64,000 nt of DNA, taken from the NCBI GenBank assembly GCA_015501585.1, contig JADNRY010000206.1, positions 43,549-107,548 of the forward strand, read 5' to 3'. This DNA comes from Rhodocollybia butyracea. Taxonomy: Eukaryota; Basidiomycota; Agaricomycetes; Agaricales; Omphalotaceae. A model generated the notes under the pieces. The model worked only from the letters and a program-made list of their open reading frames with translations. It was not told where the DNA came from and did no database searches. A program made the position numbers and the translations under genes. This document shows, one piece after another, positions 1-12,193 of the stretch. Numbering within the stretch: position 1 is the stretch's first letter; each line of letters begins with the position of its first letter.

Positions 1-342
1 AAACGGCGTAGGAAGACAAGTGACCGAGGAAAAGGGAACAAGAAGCGGAAGGGAGATGAGGATGTAGTTGAGATGGTATCGAAGGATGGATCCGACTCCT
101 CGGAGTCGGACGGTGAAGCTAGGGATAAACCCACCGCCACTGGGATTGAAGTTGAGGTATCAGAAGATATCGTCGAGAAACCTCGTCCACGGCCAAAACC
201 TAAACTCAAAACCAAGCTTTCAACGACTGATCCAACGGTCTCTGTGAGTGAAGATGGCAATGGCGAGAGTCAGGGCTCTCCAATGACAACGGGCAGAAGG
301 AGAAAGGGTAGATTAATTTTATCTGACGATGAGGACGAGTAA
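1..342 (+). CDS. 3' end of a charged, probably nuclear protein (partial)
   Basis: Frame 1 is open from the first base of the window to a TAA at 340-342, so this is the last exon of a gene that starts upstream. The visible part (about 113 residues) is low complexity. It begins with basic clusters (KRRRK, KKRKG), continues with acidic serine stretches and a proline/lysine tract (PRPRPKPKLK), and ends in RRKGRLILSDDEDE. Basic patches beside acidic Ser-Asp-Glu tracts suggest nuclear localisation and casein-kinase-2 type phosphorylation. That is inference from composition. No domain is visible and I do not recognise the family. Confidence 0.75.
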   Translation, partial: KRRRKTSDRGKGNKKRKGDEDVVEMVSKDGSDSSESDGEARDKPTATGIEVEVSEDIVEKPRPRPKPKLKTKLSTTDPTVSVSEDGNGESQGSPMTTGRRRKGRLILSDDEDE

Positions 343-493
343 TTTTTGGTTTGATTGTTGTATTTGATTGTTGTATGGACTCTATGGACCGTATGACCTT
401 GAGCCTTGAGCCCTTGAGCCCCAGTGCTGCTGCTTATTCCGATATTCGAGACCACAAAAAAAACGAGCCTATTCGAGGGCTGGTACCCGACTA

Positions 494-3071
494 TCACGTA
501 CGAATTACAGTATGACTAGTAGTATATATATTATCTTCTGCTTGTGTATTATTCCCTATGCACTCAGTTTCGTGATTTAACGAATATAGGCATTTGTCTA
601 CCCTCTGTTGAAAAGTGAATTCATATACATATATAATTTTTTGGCTGCGTGTAACGGACTCACCATGCCACTTGCCCTTCCTCATGGGCGCGATGAGCCC
701 AAATGGCAGAATCTGTATTTCATCCAATTCTCCGGAAGGCGGAGGGAAAAACTTGAATTTTTCAAGCAGACCAAACATTATTGCTTGTAGTTCCATAACG
801 CTAGAAGGTTGCGAACAGATCAAATTTTCGTCAAGATAGGCACAAACGAGATGCCTCACGCAAATCGCCAACCCACGCATCCTCGCAGACCTGAGCCTGC
901 AACACGATGGATAAATGTTGAATAGTCAGTTATTATCGTTCACCGAAGCTTCCACTGTAGTTCCTTACTGAACGACATCCTGTATGAACCAAAATGATCA
1001 ACGAAACTAATCATATGAAACCACAGTACTCACAGATTTGCATAAACACCTAAAGATGTTCTCTTCTTCATACCGAGAAATCGCTCAGGATTCCACTGGT
1101 CTGCATCATCGCCCCAGACTTGTGGTAGCCTAGAGTGTAGAATAGATCTATGAAAGTTCCATGACCGATTTTTCGAGACATACCTATTGTACATGGCGAC
1201 GTGGAGTGTCACCCTTTGACCTTTACTTACCGGTATGCTTGATATTACGTCTCCAGAACACGGTGGTAACAGGGAATTCAAGAGGAATGACGTCGTCTGA
1301 CTGTGCTTGACGAAGTAGACTAGGGACCTGGAAAATTCATGTTAGTTGATGTGTAGCAAGAAATGACAGCTTACAATAGGATACAGTCTCAGAACCTCTT
1401 TGATGACTGCATTGAAGAAAGGCATGGAATCAAGATCCTGCGAAGAAGGATCCTGATGTCCAATGCGTTCCCGCACTTCCTGAATTTCTTGGTAAAGCCG
1501 CTCTTGATCTTTGAGATTCTTGGCCAACTGGTACAGGAGCATGGTAAACGTGGAAGCGCTGAAGAAAAAGAGCCGTTGTGTCAATGCAATCAAGAATAGA
1601 GAAAATGAACGTACGTCGTTTCATGACCTGCTAAAATAATTGTCCTTGAGACGAAAGATAGGTAAGCAAAATGAGAATATCGCGGAGTGTCATAGCTTAC
1701 GCCATCTGGGAAAGAACCTCATCTTCACTTAGAGCTTTTTGGGAGTCCATTTCTTGGTTAGCCTGGACTAGAACACTCAAAACATCTTTACTGTCTTTCT
1801 CATCCATCTCGTCGGTGGCTCTCTCAACTAAAGGCCTAGCCATTCTTTTTGACGCATTCAAAAACCCCAAAAACCTTCGCTCCTCTTTGCCAGGAAATCG
1901 AAGGAGAACATTGGCCACAAAGCTGGGAAGATTACCGCGCAGGGATCGATAGAGCAACCGCCATTTACCCGGATTGATACGAGAGTCAACACTGTGGTGA
2001 GAGGCTTGAATAGGATGCTTACAGCGTACATGAAAGATGAACATACAATAGATGATCAAAGATGATTCCTAGCTCATTCTCTTCTCCCTTGAGCGATCCA
2101 AACTTGTAGCTGAACGCGCCTAGGGCGTAAGTTTGTTAATATCTGTTAAATAAGGAATGACTAAGGAGCGTACTCTCTCCGATCACATCGAGTGTGATAC
2201 GAGGAAGCCATGTACAGCGTTAATGACGGCGCCTTGGCTGGTATTGCATTCTTGTTCCCATTTTGTGGCCAACTGTAGGCAGAGATATCCTTGAACAGCA
2301 GAAGAGTGAGAGTAGAATGATTTTACTTACAACTTGGGTTGAACGTTGAAACAGTTCCAAAAACTGACGCAATTGCTTTGCCGAAAATGCAGGATTGAGA
2401 ACCTTTCTCTGTCGGCTGTGGGCTTCACCTAGTTTTCAAAGTAAGACTCAGGATGGTGTGTTAACTTAGCAAGACAAACCATCGGCAGTAATTAGACCAG
2501 AACCCAACAAGTACTTTGTAATCTGTACAAAATCTTGAGCCTTGGGAAATCGATATCTAGTCTATGGTCAGTAGTCAAGAAACTTCATAGAGAGTAGTAG
2601 ACAACCCAGAAGTGTTACAGATATAGAGGAGAGCCCTAGGGTCGGAAACCATCAACATATCTTCCTGATATCGACCTTTAGTTATCTTCAAATCGGATAG
2701 GGCAAACAAAACCAATCACTCCATAATAACTGCTCCCTCGGTAAGCAGTTCCGTACTCTTTGTACCACTGGGTTTCGAGGCCGTTGAATTCCTGAAGTGT
2801 GGATGAATTATTTTTAACGAGAATGGTTGATGGCATATAGACAACTGACCTCTTGGAGTAGTAAATCATAGTCTAGACCTGCAGAGGCGATTAGTCTTCA
2901 CTACCATGATAACCATAACGAAGAGATCGTACCAAAAAGCAGAGATGTTTTTGGTGGCCCTCTTAGAAATGCCAACGACCGTTGGTAGTATCGGTACACA
3001 AGCCCAGTTAGGACATAAGTGGCCGCTATGAACACGAGCGTAAGTATGACTTTGGCAACTAAGACAAGCAT
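494..3071 (-). pseudogene. Cytochrome P450, tandem copy 1, one-base deletion
   Basis: Haem-thiolate monooxygenase, probably anchored in the ER by the N-terminal hydrophobic helix (MLVLVAKVILTLVF). I start it at 3071, matching the neighbouring copy. Visible motifs in order: LRGPPKTSLLFG hinge; ETQWYKEYG; RQRKVLNPAF (C helix); TIILAGHETT (I-helix oxygen-binding motif, near 1615-1643); KEVLRLYP (K-helix ExxR); WNPERF; and the haem signature FSSGLRGCVG, split over three exons by an 11-base micro-exon at 969-979. About a dozen exons with GT-AG introns. Compared with copy 2, one base is missing between 2217 and 2218. This shifts the frame before the ITLDVIGE segment and gives a TGA soon after. Unless this is an assembly error the product is truncated before the I helix. 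Substrate unknown. Confidence 0.85.
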
Positions 3072-3102
3072 TATTATGTGCCCTTCTGAGTCCTTCCGTC
3101 TC

Positions 3103-3108
3103 CTTATA
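3103..3108 (-). promoter_or_regulatory. TATA box of P450 copy 1
   Basis: TATAAG on the minus strand, about 32 bases upstream of the ATG at 3071. The same hexamer lies at a similar distance in copy 2, which supports both chosen starts and implies a very short 5' leader. Confidence 0.5.
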
Positions 3109-3598
3109 TGTTTTTCGAATGTCTCAGTAGGCCGCTCACTCCTCTTCGGCTTGCTGGCCGAAATATAAGACGAGAGGAATGAAAGAAGATTTATGGCCGG
3201 CACTGCGTGTGGTGCGCACTAGCTCCACGCGAGTTCCTTGTCAGGAAGGAATGGTCAGGGAAGACCAAATGGATCATGTCTCTCGATTTAGAGATCGTAG
3301 GAGATCGTCCGCCTAGAATGTCCTTGAGTTAGACGCGTCTAAAGCACCCGAACCACAATGTATTGCCCTCAGAGACAGTTTACCGCCTCCGTAACCGTGT
3401 AAGCATCACGTATCGTTTACAGTCGGCTCCGTCACTTGAGTGTGCGACATTATATTAAGTTGTTATCTCTTTCCTCGCTCCTCTTGCCTTCCCCATTCAA
3501 CAAACCTTATATGCTTCTTCCCTTGTCAATTGCGCGATTTGACGAATATAGGCAGTTGTTTACCCTCTGTCAGACGGTCAGTTTTCATATTTGTCATT

Positions 3599-6013
3599 TT
3601 AACTGGGATGAAACCAACCATGCCACTTTCCCTTTCTCAGGGGCGTGATGAGACCAAATGGCAAGAGCTGTATTTCATCCAATTCCCCAGAGGACGGAGG
3701 AGAAAACTCGAATTTCTCAAGTAGACCAAACAGTATGGCCTGTAGTTCCATAACGCTGTATGAACAAATTTTATTAAGCTTTTTCATCAAAGTATGCAAA
3801 GGAGGTGTCTCACGCAAATCGCCAACCTATGCAACCTCGCAATCCGCTGCCTAAAATTAGTAGTGAGCAACAGTCAGTCATTATCAGTCATCGAAACTAT
3901 TGTTAGCTCCTTACTGAACGACATCCTGCATGAACCAAAATGATCAGAGAGACGGAAACGGAGTCCAGACAACTATACTTACAGATTTGCATAAACGCCT
4001 AGAGATGTTCTCTTCTTTGTATCGAGGAATCGCTCAGGGTTCCACTGGTCTGCATCACCGCCCCAGACTTGTGGGAGCCTAGAGTATAGAATGGATCTAT
4101 GTATGGATTCCAAGGCCGATATTTCAAGACACACCTATTGTACATGGCGAGGTGCAGGGTCACCCTTTGACCTTTGCTCACCGGAATGCTTGATATTACG
4201 TCTCCGGAAACGGTGGTAACGGGGAATTCGAGGGGAATGGCATCGTCTGACCGGGCTTGACGGATAAGAGTGGGGACCTGGAAATTCAGGTTGGTTGAGA
4301 TGTAGCATTAGCAAGAAAATAAAAGCTTACAATAGGATACAGTCTCAGAATCTCTTTGATGACTGCGTTGAAGAAAGGCATGGAATCAAGATCCTGCGGA
4401 GAAGGATCTTGTTCTCCAATGCGTTCCCGCACTTCTTGAATTTCTTGGTAAAGCCGCTCTTGATCTTTGGGATTCTTGGCCAACTGGTGCATGAGCAAAG
4501 TAAACGTGGAAGCGCTGAAGAAAAAGCAGTTGTGTCAGTACATTCGAGAATAGAGGAACGGACCTACGTTGTTTCATGACCTGCTAAAATCATTACCCTG
4601 GGACACAAATTGAGTTAAATGAGAGAATCATGGGGTTCAGGACTCACGCCATCTGGGAAAGGACTTCGTCTTCATCCAGGGCTTTCTTAGGATCCATTTG
4701 CTGGTTAGCCTGAACTAAAATACTCAAAACATCTTTGCTATCTTTCGTGTCTTTTTCAGCCGTTCCGTCAGAGGCCCTCTTGAACAAAGGCCTAGCCACC
4801 CTTTTTGACGCATTCAGGAATCCCAAAAACCTTCGCTCCTCCTTGCTGGGAAATCGAACGAGGAAATTCCCAACGAAATCAGGAAGATTACCACGCAGGG
4901 AACGATAGAGCAATCGCCATTTACCCGGATTGACACGAGAGTCAACACTGTGGTGAGAGACTTGAACATGAGAGGTGTTGACAACACGATAGATGAACAT
5001 ACAATAAATGTTCGAAGATGACTCCTAACTCATTCTCCTCCCCCTTCAGTGATCCAAACTCGTAGCTAAACGCGCCTACGATGTGAATTGTCAGTATTTT
5101 GTAAGGAACTAGCGAAATTGAACGGACTCTCTCCGATTACATCAAGCGTAATGCGTGGAAGCCATTTACAGACGTTGAGGACGGCGCCTTTGCTTGTATC
5201 GCATTCTTGTTGCCATTTTGCAGCCAACTGTAGGCAGAAACATTCTTTATCAGCAAAATAATGGGCACGGAGAAGCTTTACGAACACGTTTAGTTGAACT
5301 TTGAAACAGCTCCAAAAACTGACGCAACTGCTTCGCCGAAAATGCAGGATTGAGGACCTTTCGTTGACGGTTATGGACTTGATCTAGTTTTCGATGTGAG
5401 AGGCATGACGCTATTATCTCGAATAGACGAACCCTCGACAGTAGTGATACCGGAACCCATCAAGTACTGCGTAATGTGTCTGACATCTTGAGGCTTGGGA
5501 AATCGATATCTAGTCCATGGTCAGCGGTCACGAAACTTGGTAGACAATAGTTATTAACCCAGAAGCGTTACAAATGTAAAGGAGAGCTTTAGGGTCGGAA
5601 ACCATCAACATATCTTCCTGTTACAGACCTTCAGCCTGAGTCACACCTAAAACAAATAAGACCAGTTACCCCATAATAAGTGCTCCCTCGATAAGCAGTT
5701 CCGTACTCTTTGTACCACTGACTTTCGAGGCCGTTAAATTCCTACATGTATGACGTTATTTTGAAAGAAACAGTTAATCAAAGATAACTAACTTCCTGAA
5801 GTTGTAACTCATAGTCGAGACCTGGAGAGGATCAGTCTTTCGCCACAAAGATAACACCGATGAAGAGATCGTACCAAAAAGAAGCGAAGTTTTCGGTGGA
5901 CCTCTTAGAAACGCCAACGACCGTTTGTAGTGGCGGTAGACAATCCCGCTGAGGATATAAGCAGTGGCTACGAACACGAGCACAAGTACAACTTTGGCGA
6001 TCAAGATGAGCAT
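3599..6013 (-). CDS. Cytochrome P450, tandem copy 2 (apparently intact)
   Basis: Close paralogue of the gene at 494-3071, in the same orientation, separated from it by about 0.5 kb. The start at 6013 gives MLILIAKVVLVLVF, an N-terminal membrane anchor, then LRGPPKTSLLFG. Further exons give RQRKVLNPAF, WLPRITLDVIGE, the I-helix AGHETT (about 4565-4595), KEILRLYP (ExxR), WNPERF and the haem loop FSSGLRGCIG. As in copy 1, the haem loop depends on an 11-base micro-exon, here at 3915-3925. The last exon ends in LRKGKWHGWFHPS. I found no frame break in the exons I joined. Predicted role: oxidation of a small lipophilic substrate with an NADPH-P450 reductase partner (family knowledge). The CYP subfamily cannot be assigned from sequence reading alone. 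Confidence 0.88.
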
Positions 6014-6047
6014 GTTGTGTCTGCGTTCTTTTCCCTTGGACGCCCCT

Positions 6048-6053
6048 CTTATA
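6048..6053 (-). promoter_or_regulatory. TATA box of P450 copy 2
   Basis: TATAAG on the minus strand, about 35 bases upstream of the ATG at 6013. It is conserved in sequence and spacing with copy 1. Confidence 0.5.
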
Positions 6054-6059
6054 TTCTTG

Positions 6060-6999
6060 GTAGCACACGTCCTTTGATTCAGTCTTACTTATCGGCTCCA
6101 AATCAAATCTGTATCCATCGGGCCCCGAAATATAAGATGGGTTGAGTCAAGGCGGGCCACCAAGCTGCCACGAGTTCGAGGCAGTGGGAAAGAATTTCAA
6201 ACCTCAAATCAAAGATGGATATCCTGGATTATCCAGCAGATATAATAATCTAGATTTTTCGGCCCACGGGAGGAGAGGTCACCCAATCTTGGGATTTTCA
6301 GAACACGAAAACATTAACCTATACAATTAACTACAATTAACCTATCGGCTGAGGACGGTATGACGAGAATGTAGAATGTACATGCCATACGGGCCCAACC
6401 CGACACAAAAATAAAGTCGGGCTAGACTAGGTGGCAAGAGTTTGTCTCCCTACAGAAAACGGGTTCAAGATAACTCTTGTGGAAAAAAAAGTAATCCCAA
6501 ATATCAACCCCCGAGGTGACTTTCGATAAAGAGAAAAGAAAGCAGAAAACTACCTCTTATATACGTGGCGCCGGGCACGTGATGCTGATGCTGACCTCAG
6601 CAAGAGAGTAATGATTCAACGAAGCTCTTTCTAAACGTTCTACCATGCTTAGTGCCACTCCGTTGTCAGAGAACGTACGAGCTCTCTTCTCGAATATCAT
6701 TTTTCTCTCTCCTACCTTTGCTTCAATGGTCCTGAAATACCACTTTTTCTTAAGCGCCCAAGAAGCGCTCCCCCCAGGTATGGCAGTTTATCGTCCAGTA
6801 TATCTGCTCGATTCTCAAAGAAAAATTGCATTCATTGTTCCAGACGGTATATATATGCACATAGACTATACAGATTAACAAAATTTCGAAAGCAGGATGA
6901 TTGAAAAACTCGATAGCACTGTTGGCTGGTGGGTAAGTTCCTGTCCTGGGTGGTGAAGATTGCAACTCACTTACGCCGCACGAATTCAGTGCCAAATGA
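6060..6999. other. Intergenic stretch without a supported gene
   Basis: Upstream region of P450 copy 2 and downstream region of the gene at 7000-7839. Only short frames occur on either strand, with no recognisable domain and no consistent splice structure. I see no repeat or RNA gene here. Confidence 0.5.
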
Positions 7000-7839
7000 T
7001 CAAATCAGAAACATTCTCCAGACCTCTGCTCCCAGATGTACTTCTGGTGCCCCGCGAGATAATCCGACAAAACGTGTCCGACCTTCGAGAATGTGGAACC
7101 GCTGTGTTCGATGCGTTGGACGAGAGCGCACATTCTCCCCACTCCGTTCTCTTTCACCACGAACTGGCCGTCGGTGCTCTTCGTGCAGCGACATACATAT
7201 CGCATAGAGTACATCGGCTATTGTCACATAGCCCACAGGCCCATGGTGTACCGTTATCGGAGGCAAACGATTATCGGCGGCGACAACGTTTATCGACGGT
7301 ACAAGGGGGTTTGTCGCTGGTTCGTTCAGTGCCCTCGAATTCCTCGCCATCTCCAGGATTGTCGCTGGCAACGTCGTCGCTACATTGATCTCTACCAATG
7401 CTAATCTTCTTGCTCCAGCACTCGCCTCGTATCTCAGCGCCGGATGCAGGCTTACTTCTCTACCATTGAACGGTATCTGTGATGGCAGAGGTATTGTTCT
7501 CGAAGGCCTCGACACTGGATTTCTGAGTTCTGGAGTCTCATGTCGGATTATATGACTAAGCGAACCAGTTGCGGTGCCGTGTCCTGATTCGGACAGAGTG
7601 CGCACGGACCAGTATCCCAATTGCCCTGGAATCCCCTCTCGATGTAGGCTTGGATTTTCCCCGCGTATCTGCACAGCGCTTGGGCTTAATGGACTCTGGG
7701 ATGGATATCCAATATGAAATGGCATGTTTGGCGAATGGCTCGGCCACGACGAAGCTTGGGGCGACAGTGAAGGGGTATAAGGGCTAGTGGTGGTTGCTGG
7801 GATGGAATATCTGCGAGAGGTGTTGGGATGACTATTCAT
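7000..7839 (-). CDS. Intronless hypothetical protein resembling DUF6699 proteins
   Basis: A single open frame of 279 codons starting MNSHPNTSRRYSIP. The first ~130 residues are rich in Pro, Ser and Thr and look disordered. The C-terminal half is more ordered: TNPLVPSINVV, ITVHHGPVGYVTIADVLYAI, then HILEGRTRFVGLS and a final VWRMFL. This order (an 'NPL' strand, a 'VTVxDVLxAI' helix, a 'GRTRFxGL' turn and a closing 'VW' strand) is what I recall of the fungal DUF6699 domain, a family of unknown function expanded in agaricomycetes. The domain call rests on motif memory and needs a profile search. The overlapping antisense and shifted frames are shadows. Confidence 0.68.
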   Translation of the reverse strand: MNSHPNTSRRYSIPATTTSPYTPSLSPQASSWPSHSPNMPFHIGYPSQSPLSPSAVQIRGENPSLHREGIPGQLGYWSVRTLSESGHGTATGSLSHIIRHETPELRNPVSRPSRTIPLPSQIPFNGREVSLHPALRYEASAGARRLALVEINVATTLPATILEMARNSRALNEPATNPLVPSINVVAADNRLPPITVHHGPVGYVTIADVLYAICMSLHEEHRRPVRGERERSGENVRSRPTHRTQRFHILEGRTRFVGLSRGAPEVHLGAEVWRMFLI

Positions 7840-8363
7840 GGTGTGTTGCTATACTTTTCTCAGTTATGCTTATCAGACTAAGCAACATGTCCATCCCTAG
7901 CACACTCACCACGATCTCAAAATAATCCAATAATCGCTATGATGTCTCCGAGTTCGAAATAGCGGTCGTTTGCTGCCCAGTGGATGCTATTGTGACTTTA
8001 GTCGAACCAGGAATAATCGTGAAGGCTTGCAGCGAGGTTATGAGAGCGTATGTGTATGGGGGAAAGAAAGGTGTCGGTCCAAGCGCATAAGCTGGTCCTG
8101 TTTTGACGCCTGTCCTTCCCACATATCATGCACATGCTATCTTTATTGACCTCACGTGCGTAATGCATCGCTGTGGCTCACTCACCCTAACCTTAGGTGT
8201 TCGAAATCAATTCAGAGATCTCCCCGTCTAATTATGCGCGCGCTATAAGCAGCTCGTTTGTAGAGAGTCGTTACGATTACCCTGTCACTTTTTTTTTTTG
8301 GTAGATGGATGTACATTGTATTTTGGACGGTGCTAGCTTCGTCCGGTCCTAGGAGATAGGTGA
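7840..8363. other. No gene seen
   Basis: Upstream region of the gene at 7000-7839. It contains a T-run at 8289-8299 and only short frames. No repeat, RNA gene or splice-consistent coding sequence was found. Confidence 0.4.
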
Positions 8364-8713
8364 TCAAAGCCTTTGTTCTCTTTGCACTGCAATTGTGAAT
8401 TGAGAGGCCAAAACTCTGACCTCGAGGTCCAATCTACGACAACCGTTCCTTGCTAAATCCTCTATGTATCTGGATAATTGTTCTACGTGTTGGTCTACGT
8501 GTTTGTTCACCACCAAATTAATCAGTATCTGCCAGTAACGACAGTAACGACAGATAGCTTGCCTCTGCATAGGCTTGTCTTTGTTCTCTTTTCAGTATAA
8601 TCTATCAAAGCTTGAGCAGGTGTTTGGTGGAGACACTGTTCTAGTGGCATATCCGACCCTTTTGCAAACGGAAAACCGAGTATGAAGGAGTCATTCACAC
8701 CTCTATCCACCAA
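8364..8713 (-). pseudogene. Possible coding remnant in two overlapping frames
   Basis: Two minus-strand frames read on from one another: one ending ...KLSVVTVVTGRY and a second giving LINLVVNKHVDQHVEQ, SRYIEDLARNG and a terminal REQRL. Joined near 8525-8570 they would give a helical, amphipathic segment of about 110 residues that looks more protein-like than the surroundings. I found neither a clear upstream exon nor a clean splice pair at the junction. It may be a decayed gene or chance. Family not recognised. Confidence 0.3.
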
Positions 8714-10555
8714 AAGAAGTGATCATCTGAGCATATTACAGATGTGGTGTACGTTTAGTTGGAAGATGTATGTTATACGTGGTTACACGACGTCGACAGA
8801 CTAACCGCAGAAAGGCAATCGTGACTTGAAAAACAAGAGCAGCCGACTGTACCGCAGATTATGAATACTTCGAATCATGTACAAAGTAGGCTTAAACCTG
8901 GCACTAAAGTATACGTGTTCGTAGCGGCATTGCTTCAGTTCGTCTGTCTTTCTCGTTGTTCTCTAATCGATGCTCCAATGTTTTTCTCAAAAAGAATTAT
9001 CGTCGCATAACTCCACTCAAGGCAGTTCGCTGTCCAAAAAAATCGTCGAGTCCTTCTGCAAACCAGAAGTAAGCGAGACCAGACGAGACCCGGCTTCGTG
9101 CCGACGAGGGACAAGAAAAACCGCTCACCCCCCGGGTATCAATGTTCGAAGGGCTGTTCTGTAACTTTTGTTCAATTTTTATTGGTCGAGTGCTCCGACT
9201 GGAACTGACGAAATCATTCACAGGTCAGAAATGAAATCTTCATACGAGTTGGGATTCCAATAGTAGCTACAGTCATACAGAGATATTGTCTGTGCTACTA
9301 GTCTTGTCCTATATAATTCGTTAGACAAAGCTTGGGGGGCGTGTCTCATGGCCCCTGATGGAGCAACACATACTTACTACCCAGCAGTAGTGCACATTTC
9401 TCTGTGGTATTTTGGAATTAAGCGAGAACCCTACTCGCATTTTGAGCAGGCTTGCAATTTTTTACATCCCGCTCTATCACTGCACAACGGCCAAAGTAAT
9501 TATAATGGCAGCCACCTACATGAACTGCCTCCATCCTGTGCTGTTAGATTTGGAGAGGCGCTCATAAAGCGCTCGCACATGTTCGATATGCCGACGTGCC
9601 GCGGTGGGCGATCGATCATCATCCAAGGAGGTAAGCTAGCGCCTTGTTATTTTCAGAGCTGTGTCATATGGTATGCTGGTCATGTTTCTACTTGATGGAA
9701 AAAATCGGTCCGAAAAGTTGGTATCGATGGGCAAAACACAGTATTGCAAAGTATGCACCGCTTCACAAACCGCAAGCAACAATCAATCCACGGAAAAACC
9801 TATCCATCTACGACGCAAAACAATAAAGACCGTGGGCTCGTAAAGCTTCAAAAGTAACCGCGCATGGAACAATCCAAGAAAAACTTCGGCTGAAGTACAT
9901 TCAAAGTCGGTGAGCAGCGCTCAGGCGACTCTCAAGCACGCACTGATCTCTCCGGTATATATACGTAGGCCCGCATCCAGATGATGACGGAGTGAATCCA
10001 GTAGCCATATGCTCTCAGTTCGCATCGATAACCATGCTGCACAAACAATTCAAAGTCAAAATAATTATCAAAATGAAAACTTGAAATAGTACGAATACTA
10101 TGGTGACTTGTAATTCGGTCGCACTATGTACAACTTTGGATGGAACTTCACATGGCAACTTTAGGCAATTGCTGACTCCCCTTACTTTGACACTGGACCC
10201 AGGGATGAAGGAGTTGCAGTCGAAGAGAAGGCGCTCTCTATCTTCTTGTTTCTAGCCCAGGGAGGAACAACTATCGACTTACGTTGGGCGAAACGAGCGG
10301 TTGCTCGGTAGGAAGTAGCCCATGTGATAAGCTAAGTTTGTCGATTCGAGTGGTTACTCCACAAGAGGAAATCCCGATGATATTCTTGACCGCACGGTAC
10401 GAGGATCCTAGCACAGGCTCCCACTGGTTATATTAAGAATATAGCCAAAAATCTTGTGGAAACGATTTAAAAGAAGTTCTCAAACTGAAAACCAAAGTCA
10501 GCATCCCAGCCCCCGGTATTCTCTCCATCCCCATCCCTGCGATATACGATATAAC
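8714..10555. other. Long intergenic region before the GH16 gene
   Basis: Only short, mutually inconsistent frames on both strands and no recognisable domain, RNA gene or repeat shared with the rest of the window. The last few hundred bases presumably hold the promoter of the gene starting at 10556, but I see no convincing TATA box at a fixed distance. Confidence 0.4.
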
Positions 10556-12193
10556 ATGCCGTCGTTCGCTCGTCTTTTATCCTCTGTCGTAGTCGCTGCA
10601 GGACTTCTCCGCGTCCACGCCGCAACCTATAACGAAGCCACGTCATACATTGGACAGGACTTGTACGGAGTCTCTTCTTGCTGCCACTGATTCTTTAGCT
10701 TACCTTCGTAGTCTCAACGGCGCCTTTACTTTTTTCACTGACCCCGACCCCACCGACGGACGAGTGATATATGTTAACCAAGCAACTGCTGCCGCTGACA
10801 ACTTGACCTTTGCCACCGACGATGTTTTTATTCTTCGTGCGGACGACACCACAGTTCTTTCTTCGAGTGGTCCGGGAAGAAACTCGGTCAGGCTTACATC
10901 TGTTGCCACTTTTAGTACATCTGCTATAGTGTACGTGTTTCCTCGCCTCGTTTCAGTGATGCTATATATGCCAATTTATTAATATAGCCTTGATCTTGCG
11001 CACATGCCTCAAGGATGCGGGTGCGTTCCGTTGCTGTTTGTCGTTGTTATGGACGTGACCTACTATTTTCCTCATTTAGAACCTGGCCAGCATTCTGGAC
11101 GTAAATAATCTTTTGAAAATACATAACTCAAGCATAAACTGACGATACGATGGATATAGATTTGGCCCCAACTGGCCTTTGACTGGAGAGATCGACATCA
11201 TGGAGGGGGTGAACAACCAGAATTTCAACCAGGGTACGCTGCATACGGGGCCGTGTAAGTTCAGCGCTATTCTTCTAAATTTGATTCGTATTCACTTGAA
11301 GTAGCCTGTACCATGCCCTCATCCCGAGACCAAACTGGTAACATTGCCAACAATGACTGTGCCGCCGCCGATGATGGTAATGACGGATGTGGGGTTGAGT
11401 TTGCCTCCAATACCTTTGGACCCAACTTTAACAGGCAAGTCCTCGAGCGTATCTAGCAAACGAAAAAATCGTAGACTCACACCTCTCCCTTGCTGATGTG
11501 TAGTGCCGGAGGAGGCTGGTACGTTCCTTGTCCATTGCGCTTCAAGTAATCTAACTAATAGATGTAGGTTCGCAATGGAGAGGACCAGCGAGTTCATTAG
11601 TATCTGGTTCTGGCCGCGTGATTCTACTACAGTCACTCCCGATGTCAAAGACGGACAGTCTTCAGTGAACACTGGCAACTGGGTGAGTTATCCAGGCGCC
11701 CTGCAATACGATACTTGACATACTCACCGAGTCATTTTTATTTAGGGTACCCCAGTCGCTAATTTCCCTACATCCAGCACTTGCGACCTTGCCGCTGAAT
11801 TTGGTGCAGCGTAAATACATCTAACCTTTCCATCTGCCCTTGTTAACCAAACTCTATTGTTTCCTTACTAGGCACAACATCATTATCAATTTGACCTTCT
11901 GTGGAGTCTTTGTAAATACCCCCTCTTCGTATACATTGTCACGTATACTAACGTTCCTCCGTTTATTTCTTTAGGCTGGCCAACCTAGTATCTGGGGAGA
12001 ATCATGTGCTGCTAGTACCGGTGTCTCTGATTGCAACGGTTCGTCCCCTCCAATACTTTACTTCTCACCTGACGAATCAATTACATTTCCTAACTATGGT
12101 TTCTTTTCTCTTTGAATAGACTACGTCAACGCAAACCCCGGCGCCTTTTCAGACGCCTTCTTTGAGATCAACGCTATCAGAGTCTACGAATGA
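10556..12193 (+). CDS. Secreted GH16 endo-beta-glucanase (laminarinase/lichenase type)
   Basis: Hydrolyses beta-1,3 or mixed beta-1,3/1,4-glucan outside the cell or in the wall. The start [22 protein letters not shown] is a signal peptide. Joining exons gives [20 protein letters not shown], then [36 protein letters not shown] and a C-terminus [13 protein letters not shown]. The catalytic ExDxxE motif is GEIDIME, with the nucleophile Glu codon at 11188-11190 and the acid/base Glu at 11203-11205. Intron 1 is 10663-10711 (49 bases). The intron starting at 11435 has a GC donor (AG|GCAAGT), and the next exon is only 15 bases (11504-11518). No frame break found. The order SP - GH16 with no binding module is typical of basidiomycete GH16 enzymes active on wall glucans; the exact substrate is not readable. 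Confidence 0.92.

Noticed and set aside
7005..7404. Frames overlapping the DUF6699-like gene on both strands
   Set aside because: Shadows: only the 279-codon frame gives the ordered NPLVPS...GRTRFVGLS pattern.
8997..9221. 74-codon minus-strand frame with some protein-like character (SGLAYFWFAEGLDDFF)
   Set aside because: No neighbouring exon in phase, and the plus-strand frame over the same bases looks equally good.
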